A stretch of DNA of 13,114 nt from Desulfotomaculum sp. (GTDB taxonomy: Bacteria; Bacillota; Desulfotomaculia; Desulfotomaculales; Ammonificaceae). The stretch covers positions 1-13,114 of the forward strand of contig DTYU01000179.1 of NCBI GenBank assembly GCA_012961725.1, read 5' to 3'. Positions 1 to 5,643 of this stretch are shown here, one piece after another. The stretch's first letter is position 1. Each line of letters opens with the position of its first letter. A program made the translations under genes and the position numbers. The notes under the pieces are model-generated. The model saw nothing but the letters and a program-made list of their open reading frames with translations, made no database searches and was not told the DNA's origin.

Positions 1-1
1 A

Positions 2-100
2 CTACTTGGTAAAGCAGGAAATGGACAGCTAGCTAAAATGGTAAATCAAATATGTATAGCGGGTCTTGTTCAAGGACTTTCAGAAGGAATTAATTTTGGA
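2..100 (+). pseudogene. Fragment of a beta-hydroxyacid dehydrogenase, probably foreign sequence
   Basis: Reading from base 2, 33 codons give a peptide containing LLGKAGNGQLAKMVNQ followed by ICIAGLVQGLSEGINFG. This is the characteristic start of the C-terminal domain of 3-hydroxyisobutyrate / tartronate-semialdehyde reductases (NAD-binding-11 type), including the family's G-x-G-x3-K-x2-N motif with its catalytic lysine. After about base 100 the similarity to that family stops abruptly, although the frame happens to stay open to 277. The stretch is AT-rich with A/T-ending codons (aaa, gga, ata, tta-type), unlike the GC-rich codon use of every other gene here. The residue pattern resembles homologues from AT-rich marine proteobacteria; that is from memory, not a search. 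It is either a remnant or, more likely, a chimeric contig end. Confidence 0.6.
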
Positions 101-131
101 ATAATAATTATGTATGGTGTCCCCGTAATTT

Positions 132-875
132 ATGAGCGGGTTTTTACAAAGGCACAAGGCTTTGCGGCCCTGGACCGGACAGCTTGTTGTCTTAGGAATT
201 GTCCTGCTTGCATATTTAATGTTAAGAGCTCCCGTTTTTACCAGAACGCATATCAACGAATTCGTGCGGGAGGTTAATAGAAGCCTGGTACCCGTCCAGT
301 GTATGGGGCTGGAGCGGATCGGCGGCGACCATTGCGTTGTGTTTTATCCGCAGGGGGAAGAGGAGGCGGCAAAACTGGTTCTTCGAACTGCCGAGCGCTT
401 TTTCCCTGTGGTCGCGGATGAGTTCGGTGTGAAATTAAAACGCAGGGTGCCGGTGGTGCTCTACCGCGAGCAAAGCGAGTTGAACCGTGTTTTCGGGTGG
501 CCCGCAGACGAGGGGACGATGGGGGTTTATTGGGGCGGAAACTATCCTCGTTGGTTGACTGAGGGCCTGGCACAGGAGATGGAACGGCGCCTGACGGGGT
601 TTAGGCTTGAGCCTCCGGCAGGATTTCCCAATTGTTACCCTTTTTCGGTTTTGGATGATTTCGATTCGCTGCCGGACGAGCGCCTGGCTTACTATCAGTC
701 TTATTTAATGGTTGGATACCTGTTGGAGCACGGTGGTGATGCAAAACTAAAAGAGCTGCTTGCCGAACTGGGGCGCGGCTGCTCTTTCGCCTCGGCCTTG
801 GAGCGGACGATGGGTTATGGCGTTTCCGAGTTTGAGTCGCGGTTTGTATATGCCCTATTGAACGGAGGATGTTGA
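132..875 (+). CDS. Peptidase-MA-like membrane-anchored protein lacking HExxH
   Basis: The product is 247 residues. It has a short basic N-terminus and one membrane segment (about residues 17-32), then an extracytoplasmic domain. Residues 137-156, NYPRWLTEGLAQ...LTGF, match the conserved region of peptidase-MA-family gluzincins found in Desulfotomaculum-type Firmicutes. There the Glu of TEGLAQ is the expected third zinc ligand. The family normally has a stretch with the HExxH zinc helix just before this motif. Here residues 131-134 (GVYW) run straight into GGNYPRW and no HExxH exists anywhere, so the protein as read should not bind zinc. The ATG at 132 is the first possible start because a TAA lies at 126-128; no clear ribosome site precedes it, and the upstream sequence is doubtful. 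The stop directly abuts murA. Substrate unknown. Confidence 0.65.
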   Translation: MSGFLQRHKALRPWTGQLVVLGIVLLAYLMLRAPVFTRTHINEFVREVNRSLVPVQCMGLERIGGDHCVVFYPQGEEEAAKLVLRTAERFFPVVADEFGVKLKRRVPVVLYREQSELNRVFGWPADEGTMGVYWGGNYPRWLTEGLAQEMERRLTGFRLEPPAGFPNCYPFSVLDDFDSLPDERLAYYQSYLMVGYLLEHGGDAKLKELLAELGRGCSFASALERTMGYGVSEFESRFVYALLNGGC

Positions 876-2207
876 TTGGAGAAAAAGGTTGTTGTTTGTG
901 GCGGCCGGCCGCTTAAAGGGCGGGTACGGGTGAGCGGCGCCAAAAATGCGGCCCTGGCCATTCTCTGCGGTTCAATCCTCGCCGGAGAAAAGATCATTAT
1001 TGAAAACGTGCCGAACATCAGTGACGTCCAGCACATCATTCAAGTGATAACCTACTTGGGCGCACGCCCGTCATGGCGGAGAGAAGACCTGCTTTCCGTA
1101 GCCGTGCCGGCGCTCGAGGTTCGCGAGGCTCCATATGAGCTGGTAAAAAAGCTGCGGGCCTCAAATCTCCTTCTCGGTCCGATGCTGGCGCGTTGCGGGG
1201 AGGTGCGCATACCGCTGCCCGGAGGATGCAATATCGGGGCGAGGCCCATGGACCTGCATTTTAAGGGACTTAGCGCCCTCGGGGCCCAGTTGAACCTTGA
1301 GAAGGGGTGTGTTTGGGCGCGGGCGCGCCGCCTCAGGGGGGCCCAGGTCTACTTAGACTATCCGAGCGTCGGTGCCACGGAGAATATTATGATGGCGGCC
1401 TGCCTTGCCGAGGGACAGACCTTGATTGAAAACGCAGCGAAGGAGCCGGAGGTTGTAGACCTGGCGAACTTCCTTAACGGGTTAGGCGCCAGGATTTTTG
1501 GCGCCGGAACGGATGTTATTCGGATAGAAGGAGTGAAGGAGCTTGCGCGTCCCGTTCATTACGGCGTAATACCGGATCGGGTTGAAGCCGGAACCTTCAT
1601 GGTGGCGGCGGTTGCAACCTGCGGCGAGGTTCAAATTGACGGCGTCATCCCGCGTCATATCCAGCCGCTTACCGCGAAACTTCGCGAAATGGGGGCCCAG
1701 ATCACCGAGGGGGAAGACACCCTCTATGTACAGTGTCGGCAAGAGTTGCGGCCGGTAAACGTAAAGACGATGCCGTATCCCGGATTTCCGACCGACATGC
1801 AATCGCAGGTGATGGCCCGCCTCAGCGCCATTCCCGGAACGAGCGTGATCGTCGAGAACATTTACGAGAATCGTTTTCAAGTAGCCTCGGAGTTGCGCCG
1901 GATGGGGGCAAGGATCAAGGTCGAGGGCCGTGTGGCGATAGTAGAAGGTGTACCCCGCCTTTTTGGCGCCCAGGTGCGGGCGCCGGACCTGCGGGCAGGG
2001 GCGGCTTTAGTGATCGCCGGTTTGATGGCTGAAGGGGAAACGGAGATAAGCAGGGCCGAACTCATCTACCGGGGTTACAAGGATTTTGAAAAGAAGCTGG
2101 CAGGCTTGGGCGCGAACGTTATTTCCGGCGCCGACACTGAACCGGTTTTTGCTTTTGGAGAAAAAAGTGACACCAATAGAAGGAATATCCCGACACACCG
2201 CGAATAA
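876..2207 (+). CDS. murA: UDP-N-acetylglucosamine 1-carboxyvinyltransferase (MurA)
   Basis: MurA transfers enolpyruvate from PEP to UDP-GlcNAc, the first committed step of peptidoglycan synthesis in the cytoplasm. The protein is 443 residues, slightly longer than the usual 420 or so because of a polar C-terminal tail from about residue 418. Key residues are visible: Lys23-Asn24 in SGAKNAAL; catalytic Cys118 in PGGCNIGARPMDLH, the Cys that fosfomycin alkylates; Asp307 in FPTDMQ (general base); Arg373; and Arg399 in YRGYKDF. Having Cys rather than Asp in the loop predicts fosfomycin sensitivity. The start is TTG at 876, immediately after the previous gene's TGA (873-875), with GGAGG at 864-868 seven bases upstream inside that gene. 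The two genes are therefore almost certainly co-transcribed and translationally coupled. Firmicutes often carry two MurA paralogues; which one this is cannot be told here. Confidence 0.95.
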   Translation: MEKKVVVCGGRPLKGRVRVSGAKNAALAILCGSILAGEKIIIENVPNISDVQHIIQVITYLGARPSWRREDLLSVAVPALEVREAPYELVKKLRASNLLLGPMLARCGEVRIPLPGGCNIGARPMDLHFKGLSALGAQLNLEKGCVWARARRLRGAQVYLDYPSVGATENIMMAACLAEGQTLIENAAKEPEVVDLANFLNGLGARIFGAGTDVIRIEGVKELARPVHYGVIPDRVEAGTFMVAAVATCGEVQIDGVIPRHIQPLTAKLREMGAQITEGEDTLYVQCRQELRPVNVKTMPYPGFPTDMQSQVMARLSAIPGTSVIVENIYENRFQVASELRRMGARIKVEGRVAIVEGVPRLFGAQVRAPDLRAGAALVIAGLMAEGETEISRAELIYRGYKDFEKKLAGLGANVISGADTEPVFAFGEKSDTNRRNIPTHRE

Positions 2208-2601
2208 GAGATAAAGGTTTTTTGTGATAGTCACAGAGAAGCAGAAATGTTCCATGTGGTCTTTAGCCGTTTAAATCAACCGGCTTTACCAGAGTTTCTG
2301 AGGAAGGAGGTGGAAGATCCGCACACAGCCCAAGAGTGCCCGTGCTTTCCTTGTGCCAATCATCAGTAAAGGCAAGTTTTTTGGAACCTGCTCAACTTGG
2401 AAATGGGTCTTGGACTGCACCTGTGGAAAGAGGTTGGAGGAGATGGTTTTTCCAGCATACGGCTTGCAATTTTTGTAAAGCCGGGTAAACCACCGGGCCT
2501 ACTGATTCCTTTTGCAAAGTATTGAACAGTTTCCAAGGTGGCCGCGGAGGTATTCAGATGCTGTATTCCGATTACTTTGACTTAGGAGGGTACTGAAGAA
2601 G
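2208..2601. other. Intergenic region between murA and the ferredoxin gene
   Basis: This 394-base stretch has no convincing gene and no clear intrinsic terminator for murA. It holds a short palindrome, TGTGA-tag-TCACA (2223-2235), and a strong Shine-Dalgarno-like run AAGGAGG (2304-2310) with no standard start codon at the proper distance. It also holds short overlapping open frames (2247-2369 and 2317-2478). The dsr block promoter should lie here, but I could not find a -35/-10 pair with good spacing. The ferredoxin ribosome site (AGGAGG in 2581-2592) lies at the right edge. Confidence 0.5.
2317..2478 (+). CDS. Doubtful small ORF, 53 residues, non-canonical start
   Basis: An open frame from 2317 to a TAA at 2476-2478 encodes a 53-residue peptide. 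Its central part, KGKFFGTCSTWKWV followed by LDCTCGKRLEEM, looks protein-like (Cys at 25, 34 and 36). The AAGGAGG at 2304-2310 sits six bases before an ATC codon at 2317, so if the gene is real it would use a rare ATC start; the only in-frame standard start, GTG at 2353, has no ribosome site. I do not recognise the family. It could equally be the remains of a decayed gene or chance. Confidence 0.2.
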   Translation: MRTQPKSARAFLVPIISKGKFFGTCSTWKWVLDCTCGKRLEEMVFPAYGLQFL

Positions 2602-2787
2602 ATGTGGAAAGTTACACGCGATGATGAAAAATGTGAAGGCTGTGGGGAATGTGTAGAGGCCTGCCCGGCAGGGATTCTCGAGATGGTAGGCGACAAGGTG
2701 CGGGTGACCGATGAGACGGCATGTCTTGGCTGCGAAACCTGTATCTCGGTTTGCCCGACCGGCGCCATTACCATCGAGGAGATTTAA
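2602..2787 (+). CDS. 2[4Fe-4S] ferredoxin
   Basis: A 61-residue bacterial-type ferredoxin with two full cluster motifs: Cys11-x2-Cys14-x2-Cys17-x3-Cys21-Pro, and Cys41-x2-Cys44-x2-Cys47-x3-Cys51-Pro. Each motif supplies three ligands to one cluster and the fourth to the other, giving a small soluble low-potential electron carrier in the cytoplasm. An AGGAGG ribosome site lies upstream of the ATG. It sits 64 bases before dsrM in the same direction with no terminator between, so it is probably the first gene of the dsrMKC transcript. A role as electron donor or acceptor for DsrMK is inference from position only; a general clostridial ferredoxin is the alternative. Confidence 0.9.
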   Translation: MWKVTRDDEKCEGCGECVEACPAGILEMVGDKVRVTDETACLGCETCISVCPTGAITIEEI

Positions 2788-2851
2788 TTCGCGCCCGACA
2801 GTTTTAACTAATCGTCTTGGCCTGGTGTTGTTATTAAGGAGGTGTTGAGGG

Positions 2852-3613
2852 TTGTACTTTTTTGTAGGGAAGGTACTCCCATACATCACAGTGGCGATCC
2901 TGCTCGGGGGCATCACCTGGCGCGTCTGGCGGTGGACGATCGGCCGGATCAAGTTTAACATCACGATACCGCCGTTTCCCTCCTCGTGGCCAGCCGCGGT
3001 TCTATGGATAGTGTGGCAGATCGTCAGCTTCTGGAACGTATTTAAGTTTGATAGGCCCCTCTGGTTTGGCGCCTGGCCGATGCACGTGGCGCTTGCCGCC
3101 ATCGGCGGGGGACACGTACTGGGAGTCTATACCCTCGGGATGCAGTTCCACCTCCTGCTCCCCTGGCTGGTAACCGAGCATCAAAGCGAGGCGGCTTCCA
3201 ACTTCCTGGGAACGGTATTCGGCATCATCTTTTTTGTGGCCTTGCTTTACCTCCTTTATCGGCGTCTTGCGATTGAAAAGGTGCGGGTTATCTCTGCCAC
3301 GAGCGATTATTTGCATCTCCTTTTACTGCTCGCAATCGTCGGCATTGGCGACTACATGCGGCTCGTGAAAACCGCCAGCCTGCATTACGACGAGGCGCGC
3401 CACTTCATGGCGGGGCTTTTCACCTTCAACCCGCACCCGCTGCCCGATAACTTCTTTTTCTTTCTGCACTTTCTGTTCGTGCAGATAATGCTGCTAATCT
3501 TCCCGTTCTCGAAGCTCATGCACCCGTTTGGGATCCTTTGGAACCGGTGGATTATCAACCGTCCTTACCAGCAGCCGCCGATGGGGATGCCTGGCACCAA
3601 GATCACGTTATAG
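2852..3613 (+). CDS. dsrM: Sulfite reduction-associated complex membrane subunit DsrM (NarI-like heme b protein)
   Basis: DsrM is the membrane cytochrome b subunit of the DsrMK(JOP) complex. It is thought to pass electrons from menaquinol to DsrK. The 253-residue protein is mostly hydrophobic, with about five to six membrane segments (near 10-30, 46-62, 78-106, 118-137, 152-168 and 199-220) and the NarI-like gamma-subunit layout. Histidines within or next to helices (78, 88, 155, 206, 224) are candidates for the two b-heme axial ligand pairs; I cannot assign pairs without an alignment. The start is TTG at 2852, seven bases after AAGGAGGTG (2836-2844). It is followed after 22 bases by dsrK, which fixes the identity better than the sequence alone. 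Heterodisulfide-reductase-associated cytochromes (HdrE/HmeC) are close relatives. Confidence 0.88.
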   Translation: MYFFVGKVLPYITVAILLGGITWRVWRWTIGRIKFNITIPPFPSSWPAAVLWIVWQIVSFWNVFKFDRPLWFGAWPMHVALAAIGGGHVLGVYTLGMQFHLLLPWLVTEHQSEAASNFLGTVFGIIFFVALLYLLYRRLAIEKVRVISATSDYLHLLLLLAIVGIGDYMRLVKTASLHYDEARHFMAGLFTFNPHPLPDNFFFFLHFLFVQIMLLIFPFSKLMHPFGILWNRWIINRPYQQPPMGMPGTKITL

Positions 3614-3635
3614 TCGCGGAAGGAGGTGAAGTATC

Positions 3636-5093
3636 TTGCCAAAGAAGGTCTTGTCTGATGGGACAGAGATTTCCCAGCCGAACAGAGCAGTGGATCGCCT
3701 GATGAAACGGTTGCACGTCCGCGAGGTGCCGGATGAGGAGAAGCCGGCAATGGCGGTAAGATGGCTTGACTATTACCGAAAAGACCGGCGTTCGCTAACC
3801 TTGGCGATGGAGGGTTGTGTCAAGTGTGGGGTGTGTGCAGAGCAGTGCCATGCGTATCTGGGAACCAAGGATCCTAATAACATCCCTGCTGCGCGGGCGG
3901 ATTTAATGCGGCGGGTATACAAACGCTATTTCACTGTACAGGGGCGTCTTTTCGGAAAACTGGTCGGTGCCGTAGAGATGACGATGGACGTGCTCGAAAA
4001 ATGGTACAGTTACTACTACCAATGCTCAGAGTGCCGCCGCTGCGGGCACGTCTGCCCGTTCGGCATCGATACGTGTGAGGTCACTATGGCCGGCCGGGAA
4101 ATACTCTGGGCTTTAGGATTTGTGCCGGAACTGCAGGGAGCAGCGTCGGCCATGGTCTTCGAGCGCGGCAACCAGGGCGGTATGACGCAGGCCGCAATAG
4201 TGGATACACACGAGTTTCTCACCGATGAGATGGAGGAAGAGCGCGGTTTCCGGATTGAGTTCCCGGTTGATAAGCCTAACTCGGATATCCTCTATGTACC
4301 TTCGTCAGCGGACTACCTGCTTAATGCAGAGACACTGAAGGGTGCAGCGCAGTTCTTCGAGTACGTCGGCGCAAACTGGACCATTTCCTCGTACATGCTT
4401 GAGGCCGGGAACTTTGGCCTCCTCACGGACCAGCGCTCGGTCCAACGGGAGTTGGTACGGCGGTTGTGGTGGTCGGTGGCCGACCTTGGCATTAAGAAGG
4501 TGGTTTTTGGGGAGTGCGGGCACGGCTGGCGGGCATGGAAGATGTATACCGAAACGCTAACCGATTATGCCGTTGCCGGACCCGGCTACACCTATACCAA
4601 GGTACCGCTGGTGAATATTCACCAGGAGGTAGTGGCGTTACTTAAAGCGGGCAAGCTGAAACTCGACCCGAAGAATAACCGGCTGGCGCCTGTGGGGACA
4701 TATGTAACGCTGCACGACCCATGTAATTACGTACGGGCGGATCAACTCGGTGATGTCTTCCGTTATGTCCTGTACAATTCCGTACCGGCGGTGAGGGAGA
4801 TGTATCCGATTAAAGAGAAGAACTTCTGCTGTGGAGGCGGTTCAGCGATTCTCTACGACGACCCGGAGATGTATAATCTCCGGATCAAGTTCTTCCAAAA
4901 AAAGGCGGATCAGGTTAGGGCATCGGGAGCGAATCATATCTGTACCCCGTGCTCAATCTGCAAGGCGCAGTTTTATCCGATGGTTAAAGAGCATAACCTG
5001 ACCACAGAAGACGGGAAAACCATTATGCCGGTTAACGGATTAATCGATTTTCTGGGAGCAGCGTTGGTCTTCAAAGGTCACAGGCAGATATAG
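3636..5093 (+). CDS. dsrK: Sulfite reduction-associated complex catalytic subunit DsrK (HdrD-like)
   Basis: DsrK is the cytoplasmic Fe-S subunit bound to DsrM. It resembles heterodisulfide reductase HdrD and is proposed to reduce the DsrC trisulfide. The 485-residue protein has two [4Fe-4S] motifs: Cys61/64/67/71, the last followed by His rather than Pro, and Cys130/133/136/140. Two CCG-type regions follow. The first is reduced to GECGHGW (Cys294). The second has the special-cluster pattern Cys363 (DPCNY), Cys398-Cys399 (FCCGGGSA) and Cys436/439 (CTPCSIC), the C-x(n)-CC-x(n)-C-x2-C arrangement typical of DsrK/HdrD catalytic clusters. The start is TTG at 3636 after AAGGAGGTGA, 22 bases past dsrM. 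No dsrJ, dsrO or dsrP follows, as is known for Gram-positive sulfate reducers that have only DsrMK. Confidence 0.92.
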   Translation: MPKKVLSDGTEISQPNRAVDRLMKRLHVREVPDEEKPAMAVRWLDYYRKDRRSLTLAMEGCVKCGVCAEQCHAYLGTKDPNNIPAARADLMRRVYKRYFTVQGRLFGKLVGAVEMTMDVLEKWYSYYYQCSECRRCGHVCPFGIDTCEVTMAGREILWALGFVPELQGAASAMVFERGNQGGMTQAAIVDTHEFLTDEMEEERGFRIEFPVDKPNSDILYVPSSADYLLNAETLKGAAQFFEYVGANWTISSYMLEAGNFGLLTDQRSVQRELVRRLWWSVADLGIKKVVFGECGHGWRAWKMYTETLTDYAVAGPGYTYTKVPLVNIHQEVVALLKAGKLKLDPKNNRLAPVGTYVTLHDPCNYVRADQLGDVFRYVLYNSVPAVREMYPIKEKNFCCGGGSAILYDDPEMYNLRIKFFQKKADQVRASGANHICTPCSICKAQFYPMVKEHNLTTEDGKTIMPVNGLIDFLGAALVFKGHRQI

Positions 5094-5112
5094 GGGGTGA
5101 TGTCACAGGTAC

Positions 5113-5148
5113 CGTGTAAAGGCCTACCCTTGTTTGGGTGTTAACACG
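5113..5148 (+). other. Possible RNA hairpin in the dsrK-dsrC spacer
   Basis: The 106-base gap between dsrK and dsrC contains a nested inverted repeat. CGTGT (5113-5117) pairs with ACACG (5144-5148), AA (5119-5120) with TT (5141-5142), and inner ACCC (5126-5129) with GGGT (5136-5139). The core GTGTTAACAC (5138-5147) is also a perfect 10-base palindrome and could be an operator. There is no T-run after it, so it is not a standard terminator. It might set dsrC transcript level or processing, since DsrC is usually more abundant than the complex. The stems are short and could be chance. Confidence 0.25.
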
Positions 5149-5199
5149 ACTTCCCAATGAAATCCGATAACCACTAATTTTTACGGAGGTGTTTGCAGG

Positions 5200-5517
5200 A
5201 TGGCGATGATCGAGCTGGCAGGAAAACAGGTCGAGGTTGACGAGGACGGGTTCATTCAAGATCCCGAAATTTGGGACAAGGAACTCGCCGAGGCATTGGC
5301 ACCCTTGGAAGAGGTTCCCACATTGACCGAAGACCACTGGAAGGTTGTAAACATGATCCGCGAGTACTACCTGCGGACCGGTGTGGCGCCGATGATCCGG
5401 AAGCTGTGTAAAGATACGGGCTTTACCTTGAAGCAGATTTACGAACTCTTCCCGACAGGTCCGGCCAAGGGTGCTTGCAAAATAGCCGGCCTGCCGAAAC
5501 CTACCGGCTGCGTTTAG
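5200..5517 (+). CDS. dsrC: Sulfur-carrier protein DsrC
   Basis: DsrC is the small cytoplasmic co-substrate of dissimilatory sulfite reductase: its two C-terminal cysteines form a trisulfide with the sulfur released by DsrAB, which DsrMK then reduces. The 105-residue protein has both cysteines, Cys93 in KGACKIAGL and the penultimate Cys104 in PTGCV, ten residues apart as in true DsrC (TusE keeps only the last one). The helical core EDHWKVVNMIREYY and the TGVAPMIRKL segment fit the family; Cys70 is extra. The ATG at 5200 follows GGAGG with normal spacing. It lies 106 bases after dsrK and is closed by a strong terminator, so it is the last gene of the ferredoxin-dsrMKC unit, perhaps with its own promoter. 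Confidence 0.95.
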   Translation: MAMIELAGKQVEVDEDGFIQDPEIWDKELAEALAPLEEVPTLTEDHWKVVNMIREYYLRTGVAPMIRKLCKDTGFTLKQIYELFPTGPAKGACKIAGLPKPTGCV

Positions 5518-5543
5518 GGCAAAGCATTGTCGGTTAAGCCGTT

Positions 5544-5582
5544 CCTTAACCCGGGGTGTGTTCCCCGGGTTAAGGGGTTTTT
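5544..5582 (+). terminator. Strong rho-independent terminator after dsrC
   Basis: A perfect 13-base inverted repeat (5544-5556 with 5563-5575, sequence CCTTAACCCGGGG and its complement) closes on a six-base loop TGTGTT and is followed by GG and TTTTT. It begins 26 bases after the dsrC stop. It should end the dsr transcript and separate it from the CbiA-family gene downstream. Confidence 0.93.
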
Positions 5583-5643
5583 CGGGCAATAATGTTTAGA
5601 AGCGCGGTTCTTACAATAGCTCGGAGGTCGGGGGGACTCTGTT

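Noticed and set aside
38..277. 79-residue open frame at the left edge as a complete gene
   Set aside because: Its ATG is an internal Met of the dehydrogenase fragment, which is open back to base 2, and the part after about base 100 is out-of-frame reading of the next gene.
2223..2235. TGTGA-tag-TCACA as a CRP/FNR or Rex operator for the dsr genes
   Set aside because: Half-sites are three bases apart instead of six or more, it lies just past murA and about 370 bases from the ferredoxin start, and no promoter is visible beside it.
5583..5643. Cobalamin riboswitch before the cbiA-family gene
   Set aside because: Only about 60 bases lie between the dsrC terminator and the start, too short for a B12 riboswitch, and no B12-box-like sequence is present.
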